Shown here piece by piece: positions 33,957 through 43,119 of a stretch of 64,000 bases of DNA. The notes under the pieces were generated by a model that was not told the origin of the DNA, ran no database searches, and was given only the letters and a program-made list of their open reading frames with translations. The stretch lies in NCBI RefSeq assembly GCF_000013645.1, contig NC_007952.1, positions 2,666,001 to 2,730,000 of the forward strand, written 5' to 3'. The stretch is from Paraburkholderia xenovorans LB400. Its GTDB lineage: Bacteria > Pseudomonadota > Gammaproteobacteria > Burkholderiales > Burkholderiaceae. Positions within the stretch are counted from its first letter, which is position 1, and the number at the start of each line of letters is the position of its first letter. The translations under genes and the position numbers were made by a program.

Positions 33957-34988
33957 ATGCTGCACGAACTGCCGGCCATCGAGAAAAATGTTCACTGGGG
34001 ATATTTTGACGCGGCGCTAGCGCCCGCACTGATCGTGGAGAGCGGCGACTTCGTTCGCGCGGAAGCGGTCACGCATCATGCAGGCGACGCCCCCGAGCTC
34101 ATGATGGACGACAGGGTGCGCGCGCTCTACGACACGATTCCCGAAGCCGATCGCCAACCCGGCGTGCATCTGATGACCGGGCCGATCTTCGTGAAAGACG
34201 CGAAGCCCGGCGATCTGCTCGAAGTGCGCTATCTGCAAATGATTCCCCGCTTCAACTACGGCTCGAATCTCGCGGCACACTGGGGTCATCTGTTCACCGA
34301 CTTCGAGAAGGAACGCGTCACTATCTACGAACTCGATCAGGCATCGAACACGGCTCACGCGCTGTATGCGTATGACTATCCCGGCAAATATCTCGTGCCG
34401 GGCAAGCGCTCGGAGATCCGCGACTGCTGCCGCGAACTCGCGCTCGAAGGCATTCGCGTACCGGTGCGCCCTCATCTGGGCACGGCAGGCGTCGCGCCTG
34501 ATGTGGCGGGCCGCGTGAGCACCGTGCCGCCGGGCGCGCACGGTGGCAATATCGATAACTGGCGCATCGGCGCGGGTTCCACCATGTACTACCCGGTCGC
34601 CGTGGACGGCGGCTTGTTCTCGATCGGCGACCCGCACGTATCGCAAGGCGACGGCGAAATCAGCGGCACCGCGATCGAAGCGTCGCTCAACGTGATGTTC
34701 CAGATCGTGCTGCGGCGCGACTTCACATTTCCCTCGCCGCTACTGGAAACGCCGGACTACTGGATCGTGCACGGCTTCGACGAAGACCTCGACGTCGCGA
34801 CCAAAAACGCTTCACGCGACATGTTGCTGCTGCTTACCGGGCAGCAAGGCCTCTCGCGCGACGACGCCTATTCGCTAATGAGCGTCGCCGCGGATTTCTC
34901 CGTCACCCAGGTGGTCGACGGCCGCCAGGGCATTCACTGCAAGATCCCCCGCAGCATCTTTCCTCCGAAGAAAAAGCCTCGTGCGTGA
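33957..34988 (+). CDS. Acetamidase/formamidase family amidohydrolase
   Basis: This 343-residue protein of the FmdA/AmdA family hydrolyses formamide, acetamide or similar short amides to ammonia and the acid. Visible family features are KNVHWGYFDAAL at the start, GVHLMTGPIFVKDAKPGDLLEV, RPHLGTAGVAPD, PPGAHGGNIDNWRIG and SIGDPHVSQGDGEISGTAIE, the last holding metal/active-site residues. No signal peptide. ATG 33957 has CGGAG at 12 nt. The next gene encodes a second copy of the same domain fused to an AraC regulator, suggesting that one senses and one degrades, or that both act on different amides. Confidence 0.91.
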   Translation: MLHELPAIEKNVHWGYFDAALAPALIVESGDFVRAEAVTHHAGDAPELMMDDRVRALYDTIPEADRQPGVHLMTGPIFVKDAKPGDLLEVRYLQMIPRFNYGSNLAAHWGHLFTDFEKERVTIYELDQASNTAHALYAYDYPGKYLVPGKRSEIRDCCRELALEGIRVPVRPHLGTAGVAPDVAGRVSTVPPGAHGGNIDNWRIGAGSTMYYPVAVDGGLFSIGDPHVSQGDGEISGTAIEASLNVMFQIVLRRDFTFPSPLLETPDYWIVHGFDEDLDVATKNASRDMLLLLTGQQGLSRDDAYSLMSVAADFSVTQVVDGRQGIHCKIPRSIFPPKKKPRA

Positions 34989-35176
34989 GCCGTGCATGCG
35001 CGCTACGGCAGCGCGTAACCGCACTGCTGCGGCGCTGCGCCACAACTGTGCGGAAACGCACCGTGATAGCGCACCGCCCTAGCGCGGCGTGGTAGCGCTA
35101 ACGGTGTTGTTACCGATGGCACGGACATTGCCTTTCAATCAGTCGACTGACGTTCGTCAGGGTCCGGGAGCCACGG

Positions 35177-37552
35177 TTGGACTTACTGCGTTTCACCACC
35201 GAGTCGTACGCCGAAGTAGATCGCCTGCGCGCATGGAACGAGGCGCTCGACCGGCTTGGCCTGCGTTGCGGCACGCCTCAGACGGCCGCGCGCCACTCGC
35301 ATGGAACCATCAAATCGCGCAAGTCGAGCAACGGCTTCGAGTTGATCTCGCTGGCCGCGTTCGCGCAAACCATCGAGCTCAAGGTCGACGGTGCCGATAG
35401 CCTCGTGATAATGCTGCATCTCGACGGCGGCGTGACGCTCGTCGCCGACGGTGTACGCACGCGGGTTGCGACCGGTGACATTGTTTATGCGTCCTCGCGC
35501 GAGGAAGCGCTTCTGTCGTTCGCCTCCGACTTCCGCGCGTTCGTGATCCGCGTGCCCCGCGCCGCCATCAACGCGCGCCTTCTTACGCCGTTCTCACTGC
35601 GCGCCGGACGTTTGCCCGGAGACGCCGGCATCGGTCACGTGTTCTCCGGTTTTCTGCGCTCGATTGCCGAAAGCGTGGAGACGTTGTCACTCGACGATCT
35701 GCGTCCCCTCGAACTCGCGCTCGCGGAGTTCCTGGTCGCCAGCCTCGTCGGTCACGACAAGGAAGGCAGCTTCAGCGGGCTCACGCCATCTCAGGCCGCG
35801 CTTTTTTCGCGCGTATGTCGAACCATCGAAGGCAATCTCGCTGACCCCGATCTCGGACTGACATCGATAGCCAAAGACGAGCGTGTCTCGCCGCGTTATA
35901 TGCAGAAACTGTTCGAAGCGGTCGGACAGAATTTCTCGACCTATTTGCGCTCACGCAGACTGGAGCGCTGCCGCGCGGATCTGGTCAATCCCCTGTATGA
36001 AAAGCTGTCGATTGCGGATGTCTGCTTCCGCTGGGGCTTCAACGATCCCGCGTATTTCAGCCGGGCATTTCGCGAGCAATATGGCGCGTCGCCGCGCACT
36101 TTCCGGCATGAAGCGAGCCTTGAACTGGCGCGCCATCTGGTGCGGCGAATCTCGCGCGGACTGCCTGTCAATGCCGGCAGTCTGCTCGTGCATGCACAAC
36201 TCGCCGGGCAGGCAGCCGCTCATGAAATTGCGGACGAGACCGACACAGCAGAACCACCTGAGGCGCCTTCCCCGCCACCGCCCCGCGAGTCCGGCAAGCC
36301 GCGCCACCACCTGTTGCGCGCGACGGCCAACACGATTCACTGGGGTTACTTCAGTCACGATCTGAAGCCCGTGCTCGAACTGAACAGCGGCGACACGGTG
36401 ACGATCGAAACCCTCACGCAACACGCGTCGGACGACTGGGAGCGCATGGTGCAGGGCGATCCCGGCGCCGAAAGCGTGTTCCACTGGACCGCCGCGCGCA
36501 AGAACGTCAACCGCCGCGGCGCGGGCCCGATGGACGCGTCCATTTACGGACGTGGCGCGGGAGAAGGCTTCGGCGTGCATATCTGCACCGGGCCGATTGC
36601 CGTGCGCGGCGCGGAGCCCGGCGACGTGCTGGAGGTGCGAATCCTCGACATTCACCCGCGCCGCTGCGCCAATCCGAAATTCGCCGGCCGTGCGTTCGGC
36701 AGCAATGCCGCTGCCTGGTGGGGCTTCCACTATCGCGAGTTGTTGACCGAGCCGAAACCGCGCGAGGTCGTCACCATCTATGAACTCGACGCCGACGCTA
36801 CGGCGGGCGAAACCGCCTGCGCGCGCGCCGTCTATAACTTCCGCTGGACACCTCAGCGCGATCCCTTTGGCGTCATGCATCCGACGATCGACTATCCCGG
36901 CGTGCCAGTCGATCATTCGACGGTAGTCGAGAATCACGACATCCTGAAGAATGTCCAGATTCCGGTGCGTCCGCACTTCGGCGTGATCACCGTCGCGCCG
37001 CAGCAGGACGGTCTGATCGATTCGATTCCGCCGTCCACGTTCGGCGGAAATCTCGACAACTGGCGCGTCACGCGCGGAGCGAGCGTGTTCTTGCCAGTCG
37101 GAGTGCCCGGCGCACTGCTCTCCGTGGGCGACCCGCATGCGTCGCAAGGGGACTCGGAACTGTGCGGTACCGCGATCGAGTGCTCGCTCACCGGCGACTT
37201 CCAGCTGGTGCTTCACAAGAAAGAGACGCTCGGCACGCAGGTATTTTCGGACCTCACCTATCCGCTGGTCGAAACCGCCGAGGAATGGGTTCTTCACGGC
37301 TTCAGCTATCCGAACTATCTGGCCGAGTTCGGCACCAGTGCGCAAAGCGCCGTGTACGAAAAATCCACTCTCGATCTCGCGATGCGCGACGCGTTCATCA
37401 AAACGCGGCGCTTCCTGATGACGACCAAGGGCCTTTCCGAAGACGAGGCGATCTCGCTGATCTCGGTCGCAGTCGACTTCGGCGTGACACAGGTGGTGGA
37501 CGGCAACTGGGGCGTGCACGCGATCATCAGGAAGTCGCTCTTCACCGCGTGA
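35177..37552 (+). CDS. AraC-type regulator fused to an acetamidase/formamidase domain
   Basis: One unbroken 791-residue frame. Residues 1-200 form an AraC-binding-like domain (DSLVIMLHLDGGVTLVADG region). An AraC HTH_18 domain lies at about 208-315 (LTSIAKDERVSPRYMQKLF; IADVCFRWGFNDPAYFSRAF). A Pro-rich linker spans about 355-378, and a full acetamidase/formamidase domain about 380-791 (NTIHWGYFSHDL, GVHICTGPIAVRGAEPGDVLEV, RPHFGVITVAPQ, FGGNLDNWRV, SVGDPHASQGDSELCGTAIE). The catalytic segments look intact and align with the upstream single-domain formamidase. TTG start at 35177 with CGGGAG 6 nt before. It may be an amide-responsive, enzyme-coupled activator of the downstream transporter operon. 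Confidence 0.92.
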   Translation: MDLLRFTTESYAEVDRLRAWNEALDRLGLRCGTPQTAARHSHGTIKSRKSSNGFELISLAAFAQTIELKVDGADSLVIMLHLDGGVTLVADGVRTRVATGDIVYASSREEALLSFASDFRAFVIRVPRAAINARLLTPFSLRAGRLPGDAGIGHVFSGFLRSIAESVETLSLDDLRPLELALAEFLVASLVGHDKEGSFSGLTPSQAALFSRVCRTIEGNLADPDLGLTSIAKDERVSPRYMQKLFEAVGQNFSTYLRSRRLERCRADLVNPLYEKLSIADVCFRWGFNDPAYFSRAFREQYGASPRTFRHEASLELARHLVRRISRGLPVNAGSLLVHAQLAGQAAAHEIADETDTAEPPEAPSPPPPRESGKPRHHLLRATANTIHWGYFSHDLKPVLELNSGDTVTIETLTQHASDDWERMVQGDPGAESVFHWTAARKNVNRRGAGPMDASIYGRGAGEGFGVHICTGPIAVRGAEPGDVLEVRILDIHPRRCANPKFAGRAFGSNAAAWWGFHYRELLTEPKPREVVTIYELDADATAGETACARAVYNFRWTPQRDPFGVMHPTIDYPGVPVDHSTVVENHDILKNVQIPVRPHFGVITVAPQQDGLIDSIPPSTFGGNLDNWRVTRGASVFLPVGVPGALLSVGDPHASQGDSELCGTAIECSLTGDFQLVLHKKETLGTQVFSDLTYPLVETAEEWVLHGFSYPNYLAEFGTSAQSAVYEKSTLDLAMRDAFIKTRRFLMTTKGLSEDEAISLISVAVDFGVTQVVDGNWGVHAIIRKSLFTA

Positions 37553-37691
37553 AATAAGGAGTATTGGCCTTCAATGCGCGTGCGTACAAGAGTTTGTTCG
37601 CAGCAAGCCCGATGCGGCGATTTTGGCTTCCCTACCATGAGTTCTGACGTGAACACAGGCGTACGCGCCGTTCAACAGGACTCACTGGACC

Positions 37692-38594
37692 ATGCATTCT
37701 CCCGCACATCGCGCGCTGCCCGGCCACGGGCGCTTTCAATATTCGCCGATCAACGGCCGCCCGCTTTACCGCTGGCCTGACGGATCGCGGCTGGCGGTCT
37801 ATATCGGCTTCAACATCGAGCACTTTGCGTTCGGCGAGGGACTGGGGCCGACTATCGGTCCGGTGATGCCGCAGCCCGATGTGCTGAATCACGCGTGGCG
37901 CGAATACGCATTGCGGGTGGGCGCATGGCGCTGTCTGGATCTCTTCGATGACCTCGCGCTGCCGGTCGCAGCCATCATCAATACGGCGCTCTACGATCAT
38001 TGCCCCGATCTGGTCGCCGCGTTCGCGCAGCGTGGCGATGAACTCGTCGCGCACGGCCATACGAATTCGGAACGACAAGGAACGCTGACCGAAGACGACG
38101 AACGTGCGCTGATCGTGGCGTGTCGCGAGCGGATCGCCGCGGAGAGCGCGCAGCAGCCGGCGGGCTGGTTATCGCCGTGGCTCTCGGAGAGTCACGTCAC
38201 CAGCGATCTGGTGGCCGAAGCGGGTTACCAGTACACGCTCAACTGGTGTCACGACGATCAGCCCACGCGTCTGCTGACGCGCAACGGTCAGCCGCTGTGG
38301 TCGATTCCGTATCAGGAAGAAGTCAACGATATCCCGATGATCCTTGCGCGCCAGATGGACGCCAAGTCATTCGCCGATCTGGTGATCGACCACTTCGAGG
38401 AAATGCTGCGGCAATCCGCGCGGGAACCGCTGGTGATGGGCATTGCATTGCATGCGTACCTGATGGGACAGCCGCATCGTTTGTGTCACTTGCGGCGGGC
38501 ACTCGAACACATTGCCCGCGCGCGCGACGAAGGCCGGATCTGCATCACTACGCCGGGTTCTATTGCAAGCCACATGGATTTTCTAGGCCATTAG
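37692..38594 (+). CDS. Polysaccharide deacetylase-family protein (PuuE/allantoinase-like)
   Basis: This 300-residue NodB-homology hydrolase acts on C-N bonds. It begins with the PuuE-type stretch RWPDGSRLAVYIGFNIEHF, has EYALRVGAWRCLDLFDDLALP and the metal/active region GDELVAHGHTNSE, and ends with an ALHAYLMGQPHR His loop. The first motif Asp pair is partly replaced (NIEHF), as in the PuuE/allantoinase subgroup that uses few or no metals. Substrate is probably a small amide or cyclic amide. It lies 139 bp after the AraC-formamidase fusion and leads the ABC transporter genes. Confidence 0.87.
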   Translation: MHSPAHRALPGHGRFQYSPINGRPLYRWPDGSRLAVYIGFNIEHFAFGEGLGPTIGPVMPQPDVLNHAWREYALRVGAWRCLDLFDDLALPVAAIINTALYDHCPDLVAAFAQRGDELVAHGHTNSERQGTLTEDDERALIVACRERIAAESAQQPAGWLSPWLSESHVTSDLVAEAGYQYTLNWCHDDQPTRLLTRNGQPLWSIPYQEEVNDIPMILARQMDAKSFADLVIDHFEEMLRQSAREPLVMGIALHAYLMGQPHRLCHLRRALEHIARARDEGRICITTPGSIASHMDFLGH

Positions 38595-38667
38595 TTCACT
38601 TCATTCTCATTTCGCAATACCGCCTCTATCGCTCGTATTCCGTTTTCAACCTCAATAGGGATTCGCC

Positions 38668-39525
38668 ATGTTCATGTCAAAGGCAATCAAGCTGCTGTTA
38701 TGCGCCGTTACCGGCCTTCTCCTCGCACAAGGCGCGTCGGCGCAATCGTGCGAACCATCCAAAGTGGCCCAGAAATATCCGTCGCTTGCGGGCAAGACCA
38801 TCAAGATCGGCGTGGACCCCGAGTCGCCGCCGTATGCATTTCGTGACAGCAAGGATTTCAACAAGATCATCGGCGCCGATGCCGACATGGCTCGCGCCGT
38901 GTTCGACTGCGCCGGCGTGAAAACGGAGTTCTTCACCGCTGGCTGGCCGGGGCTGCTGCCCGCGCTGCGCGCCGGACAGATCGACGTGATGTGGGACCTG
39001 CTGTACTACACACCGGAACGCGCGAAGGAAACGACCTTCGTCACGTATATGCAGGCCGGCACCGGCGGTCTGGTGGCGGCCGGCAATCCCAAGAAGATCG
39101 ATGACATCTCGAAGCTCTGCGGCCTCACGGTCACGGCAGGCATCGGCACCGTCGAGCTGACAATGGCGCAAGCGCAAGCCACCAAATGCAAAGCCGAAGG
39201 CAAACCCGATGTGACCATCATGACGTCCGCCGATATCGCGTCGGGCGCGCGCCTCGTCGCCAGTCATCGCGCCGACGTGATGATGTACGACCTGGCGCTC
39301 GTCGACGGTCTCGCGAAACAGAACCCGCAGCTCTACACCCGCGGCTTCATGGTGACGAGCGGCATGAAGATCGGCGTGGGCGTGAAGAAAGGCAACGCCG
39401 ACATGATCGCCGCCGTGTCCGATGGACTCAGGATCATGCAGGCCAATCAGACGCAGAAGAAAACCTTTCAGCAGTACGGCGTGGATCCGTCGCTGGAAAT
39501 GCCGGCCACACTGCTTACTCAATAA
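38668..39525 (+). CDS. Amino-acid-type ABC transporter substrate-binding protein
   Basis: This 285-residue periplasmic SBP of the bac_3 (family 3) type has a signal peptide ending GASAQS at about residues 1-25, then IKIGVDPESPPYAF, the ligand loop DADMARAVFDCAG, RAGQIDVMWDLLYYTPERAKE and LVASHRADVMMYD. These bind polar amino acids, opines or related amines. It partners the fused permease-ATPase downstream (60 bp gap). The amidase neighbours suggest an amide or amine ligand. Confidence 0.92.
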   Translation: MFMSKAIKLLLCAVTGLLLAQGASAQSCEPSKVAQKYPSLAGKTIKIGVDPESPPYAFRDSKDFNKIIGADADMARAVFDCAGVKTEFFTAGWPGLLPALRAGQIDVMWDLLYYTPERAKETTFVTYMQAGTGGLVAAGNPKKIDDISKLCGLTVTAGIGTVELTMAQAQATKCKAEGKPDVTIMTSADIASGARLVASHRADVMMYDLALVDGLAKQNPQLYTRGFMVTSGMKIGVGVKKGNADMIAAVSDGLRIMQANQTQKKTFQQYGVDPSLEMPATLLTQ

Positions 39526-39584
39526 AGGCTGCCTGCGCGGCACACTGTGTCGTGTGCCGGCAGCGTCATGAATCAGGTTCTGAA

Positions 39585-41288
39585 ATGAAGGCATTGCGTA
39601 TCAAACACAACGTCGTCGGCGCGCTCGGCATGGTCGCCATGTTCGTCTTTCAGCCGGCAATGGCCGCCGGTCTGGATGGCGTTCAGGTGCTCGACGGTTT
39701 CAGGGAACTCGTGGGCTATGTCGGCTCGCCGTTCCTGCTCGGCGGCGCGTGGATCGCGGTGAAGATCACGCTGATCGCAATGTCGATCGGGCTGGTGCTC
39801 GGGCTCGGGCTTGCGCTGATGCGGCTATCGCGATTCAGGACCTTGAACTCGGCGGCGTGGGGTTATATCTGGTTCGTGCGCGGCACACCGCAACTGCTGC
39901 AACTCGTGTTCATCTTCGACGCGCTGCCGCTGATCGGTTTGCGCTTCGATGAAGTCACGACCGCGGTTATCGGCTTTGCATTGAACGAGGCGGCGTTCAG
40001 CGCCGAACTGTTTCGTGCCGGAATCCTCTCGGTGAACCGCTCGCAATCCATCGCGGCCGCCGCACTCGGCATGGGACCGTTGCTGACGTTACGCCGCATT
40101 ATCCTGCCGCAATCCATGCGCGCGGTGATCCCCGGTCTCGCCAACGACACCATCGGCATGTTGAAGCTCACGTCGATCGCCTCGGTGATCTTCGTCAACG
40201 AGCTCACGTTTCGCTCGCAACAGGTCGTCGGCCAGAACTTCAAGTTCTTCACCGTGTTCGGCGCGGCGGCGGTGATCTATCTGTTCCTGACGAGCGGAAT
40301 CTCGTTGCTTCAGGTATGGCTCGAACGCATGTTCGATCACGAGCGCGACCGGAAACTCACGTTCTCGTGGTTCGGACTGCGCGCTTCGACGCCCGATGCA
40401 AAACCGCTCGATGCACGGGTCGTTTTGCCGGCCACTATCCAGGAACCGGAGACGAACGATCACGCGTGGATCGGTACGCTGCTGCCCGCAGAAAGCCGCA
40501 CGCCGCGGCATCGCGATGAACCGTTCGTCGCGTGCAGGAACGTCTGGAAATCGTATGGCAAGCGCGAGATCCTGCGCGGCGTCGACCTGTCGATCGCGCA
40601 CGGCGAAGTGGTCGTGATCCTCGGTCCGAGCGGCTCCGGCAAAAGCACACTGCTCAAGCTCATCAACCATCTCGAACCGCTCGACTGGGGAACGATCAAG
40701 GTCGATTCACAGTATGTGGGTTATCGGGAAGTACCGGGCGGCGGCGGCACGGTGCGGCCTCTGCACAACCTCGCGCGCGCACGCGCCGAAGCGCGCGTGG
40801 GCATGGTGTTCCAGCATTTCAACCTGTTCAGTCATTTGAGTGCGCTGGACAATATCGTCGAAGCACAGCGGCAGGTCTACGACGTGCCGCGCGCCGAAGC
40901 AGAAGCGCTCGGCCGCGAGCTGTTGAAGAGCGTGGGCCTTGCCGCGCATGCGGATTTTCTGCCGCACCGGTTATCGGGCGGACAGCAGCAGCGGGTGGCG
41001 ATTGCGCGTGCGCTCGCAATCAAGCCCAAGTTGATGCTCTTCGACGAACCGACCTCCGCGCTCGATCCGGAACTTGTCGGCGAAGTGCTTGGCGTGATGC
41101 GCGGGCTCGCCGATGCCGGCATGACGATGATCGTGGTCACGCACGAAATCCGCTTTGCCCGCGATGTCGCCGACCGCGTCGTTTTCATGGATGGCGGCGA
41201 GGTCATCGAGCAAGGGACACCGCAGCAGGTCATCGACAACCCGACTCACGAGCGCACCCGAAAATTCCTTAACGTCGTCGCCAATTAA
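39585..41288 (+). CDS. Fused amino-acid ABC transporter permease and ATPase
   Basis: This 567-residue single chain has residues 1-250 as a HisM/GlnP-type permease with about five helices and the EAA-like loop (FRAGILSVNRSQSIAAAALGMG, in two parts, then QSMRAVIPGLANDTIGMLKLTS). Residues 310-567 are a GlnQ/HisP-type ATPase with Walker A GPSGSGKST, Q-loop FQHFNLFSHL, signature LSGGQQQRVAIARALA, Walker B LMLFDEPTSALD and switch THE. Such fusions exist but are the minority form. A single permease chain would act as a homodimer. ATG 39585 was chosen. Confidence 0.93.
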   Translation: MKALRIKHNVVGALGMVAMFVFQPAMAAGLDGVQVLDGFRELVGYVGSPFLLGGAWIAVKITLIAMSIGLVLGLGLALMRLSRFRTLNSAAWGYIWFVRGTPQLLQLVFIFDALPLIGLRFDEVTTAVIGFALNEAAFSAELFRAGILSVNRSQSIAAAALGMGPLLTLRRIILPQSMRAVIPGLANDTIGMLKLTSIASVIFVNELTFRSQQVVGQNFKFFTVFGAAAVIYLFLTSGISLLQVWLERMFDHERDRKLTFSWFGLRASTPDAKPLDARVVLPATIQEPETNDHAWIGTLLPAESRTPRHRDEPFVACRNVWKSYGKREILRGVDLSIAHGEVVVILGPSGSGKSTLLKLINHLEPLDWGTIKVDSQYVGYREVPGGGGTVRPLHNLARARAEARVGMVFQHFNLFSHLSALDNIVEAQRQVYDVPRAEAEALGRELLKSVGLAAHADFLPHRLSGGQQQRVAIARALAIKPKLMLFDEPTSALDPELVGEVLGVMRGLADAGMTMIVVTHEIRFARDVADRVVFMDGGEVIEQGTPQQVIDNPTHERTRKFLNVVAN

Positions 41289-41301
41289 ATATGAGGCTCA
41301 C

Positions 41302-42318
41302 ATGACGGACTTCGAAACTTTCAACCTTGGCCGCGTGGCGTTGCAGTCCGGCGCGACGATGCCTGACATGCTGCTCAGCTACAAGACCTATGGCCGGCTG
41401 AATGCAGCGCGCGACAATGCGATTGTCTATCCGACGTTTTATAGCGGCAGCCATGCCGACAACGAGTGGCTGATCGGCGAGCACATGGGGCTCGATCCGC
41501 GTGAGTACTTCATCATTGTGCCGAACATGTTCGGCAATGGCGTATCGAGTTCGCCGAGCAACAACCCGCCGCCTTACGATCGTGGCCGCTTTCCGCACGT
41601 CACGCTCTACGACAACGTCGCAATGCAGCATCGCCTGGTGACGGAGAAGTTCGGCATCGAATCGCTCAGGCTCGTCACCGGCTGGTCGATGGGCGCGATG
41701 CAGGCGTTCCATTGGGCCGCGATGTATCCGCAGATGGTCGAGCGCATTCTGCCCTTCTGCGGAGCCGCGCGCTGCTCGCGGCACAATTTTGTGTTCATTG
41801 AAGGCCTCAAGGCACCACTGCTGCTGGACCCGGAATTCAAGGACGGTTTCTACGACGCACCGCCCACGCGCGGAATGCGCGCGGCGGCACGGGTGTTTGC
41901 CGGCTGGGGATTTTCGCAGGCGTTCCTGCGTCAGCGGCTCGACATGGAAGCGATGGGATATGGCTCGCTTGAAGACTTCATCACCCAGTTCTGGGAGGGC
42001 GATTTCCTGAAGAAGGACGCGAACAATATTCTGTCGATGATGTGGAGTTGGCAATACGGCGATATTTCCGCCAATCCTCTGTATCAGGGAGACTTCGATC
42101 GGGCGTTGGGCAGTATCACTGCAAAGGCCATTGTGATGCCCGGACGCACGGATCTGTATTTTCCGCCGGAAGATAGCGAGTACGAGGTTTCGAAAATGCC
42201 CAACGCACAGTTGCGGCCTATCGAGTCAGTCTGGGGGCATTTTGCAGGCGGCCCCGCGGCCAATGCTGTCGACATCAGATTCATCGACAGTGCAGTGAGG
42301 GAAATTCTGGCTGGGTAG
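41302..42318 (+). CDS. Alpha/beta hydrolase, homoserine O-acetyltransferase (MetX)-like
   Basis: This 338-residue protein has the nucleophile elbow GWSMGAM (Ser129) and the MetX-like N-terminus with LSYKTYGRLNAARDNAIVYPT. The catalytic Asp is probably in PGRTDLYFPPED and His in VWGHFAGGP. True MetX has HALTG-type motifs that are missing here (YPTFYSGS), so it is more likely a related acyl hydrolase or transferase of amide or ester catabolism. The last gene of the amide operon, 13 bp after the ABC gene. Confidence 0.85.
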   Translation: MTDFETFNLGRVALQSGATMPDMLLSYKTYGRLNAARDNAIVYPTFYSGSHADNEWLIGEHMGLDPREYFIIVPNMFGNGVSSSPSNNPPPYDRGRFPHVTLYDNVAMQHRLVTEKFGIESLRLVTGWSMGAMQAFHWAAMYPQMVERILPFCGAARCSRHNFVFIEGLKAPLLLDPEFKDGFYDAPPTRGMRAAARVFAGWGFSQAFLRQRLDMEAMGYGSLEDFITQFWEGDFLKKDANNILSMMWSWQYGDISANPLYQGDFDRALGSITAKAIVMPGRTDLYFPPEDSEYEVSKMPNAQLRPIESVWGHFAGGPAANAVDIRFIDSAVREILAG

Positions 42319-42429
42319 TGTCCGGTTTGCTTGCGCCCGGTCCCGCTCGCGCCAGATTGCTTTCGCGTGGTTTGGCCCGAGTGTGCGAAGCGCGACTTGT
42401 GAATGACCTTTGCCGCGCAGCAAAAGGCG

Positions 42430-43119
42430 CTAGCGGACCAGCAATTCGAACGGCGCCGATTCTTCCCAGATGAAATTGCCGTCCGGCTGGCGGATCAATT
42501 CCGGGAAATGGCCAGGCACGATCCGATCGGCCCGGTCGAGAATGCGCTGAATGGTACGCGTGCCGACGTCCACTTCGTCGAACGCCATGTCGCAGCGTTT
42601 CAGGATCGCTTCCTTCGCATACTTGATCGCGTCGCCCGCGATGATGACGCGGCCACGGTCTTCGGTTTCCAGTTCGAGTCCATAGCAGCCGGGCGTATGA
42701 CCGGGAGCGGGGAAGAAATGAATGCCATGATCGAGCTGCCCCTCGCCGCTCAGAAATTCGACTTTCGATTTCGACAGTTGCTCGCGGATACCCCACGGCA
42801 TCAGCAGATCGTCCGGATGCGGATGCGCCGAATATTCCCACTCGCGCTCGCTCACCACGAAGCGCGCATGCGCGAACAGATCGACGTTATGAGCATGGTC
42901 GAAGTGCAGATGCGACAGGAAGACGGTTTTGATATCGGCGGGCGCAATGCCGCGATCGCGCAGCGCCTTCAGCAAACCGAGCCGCGAGATATAGCCGCCA
43001 GTGTCGAACAGCATCAAGCCGTCCCGCCCGCGAATCAGCGTGACGTTGGCGATGCCGAGAAAATCGTGCTTGAGCCGCAGGTTGTTGCCTTGAACCAGGA
43101 TCTCGTAGGTTGGCTTCAT
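42430..43119 (-). CDS. MBL-fold metallo-hydrolase (lactonase-like)
   Basis: This 229-residue zinc hydrolase has the H-x-H-x-D-H motif in SHLHFDHAHN (about residues 69-78), a further His in PAPGHTPGCYG, Asp in AGDAIKY and a C-terminal GHFPE. The size and motif set fit N-acyl-homoserine lactonase-like and general MBL hydrolases. The ATG overlaps the gntR stop (ATGA), so it is co-expressed with that regulator. It may open a lactone in the adjoining catabolic pathway; quorum quenching is possible but unsupported. Confidence 0.86.
   Translation of the reverse strand: MKPTYEILVQGNNLRLKHDFLGIANVTLIRGRDGLMLFDTGGYISRLGLLKALRDRGIAPADIKTVFLSHLHFDHAHNVDLFAHARFVVSEREWEYSAHPHPDDLLMPWGIREQLSKSKVEFLSGEGQLDHGIHFFPAPGHTPGCYGLELETEDRGRVIIAGDAIKYAKEAILKRCDMAFDEVDVGTRTIQRILDRADRIVPGHFPELIRQPDGNFIWEESAPFELLVR

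Noticed and set aside
39186..39584. N-terminal extension of the permease-ATPase frame
   Set aside because: It overlaps the upstream binding-protein gene in another frame and is Arg-rich shadow; the permease signal begins at 39585.
42430..43119. Quorum-quenching lactonase acting with braI/R
   Set aside because: The MBL gene is 13 kb away and coupled to a GntR regulator of a catabolic locus; no sequence link to acyl-HSL was seen.
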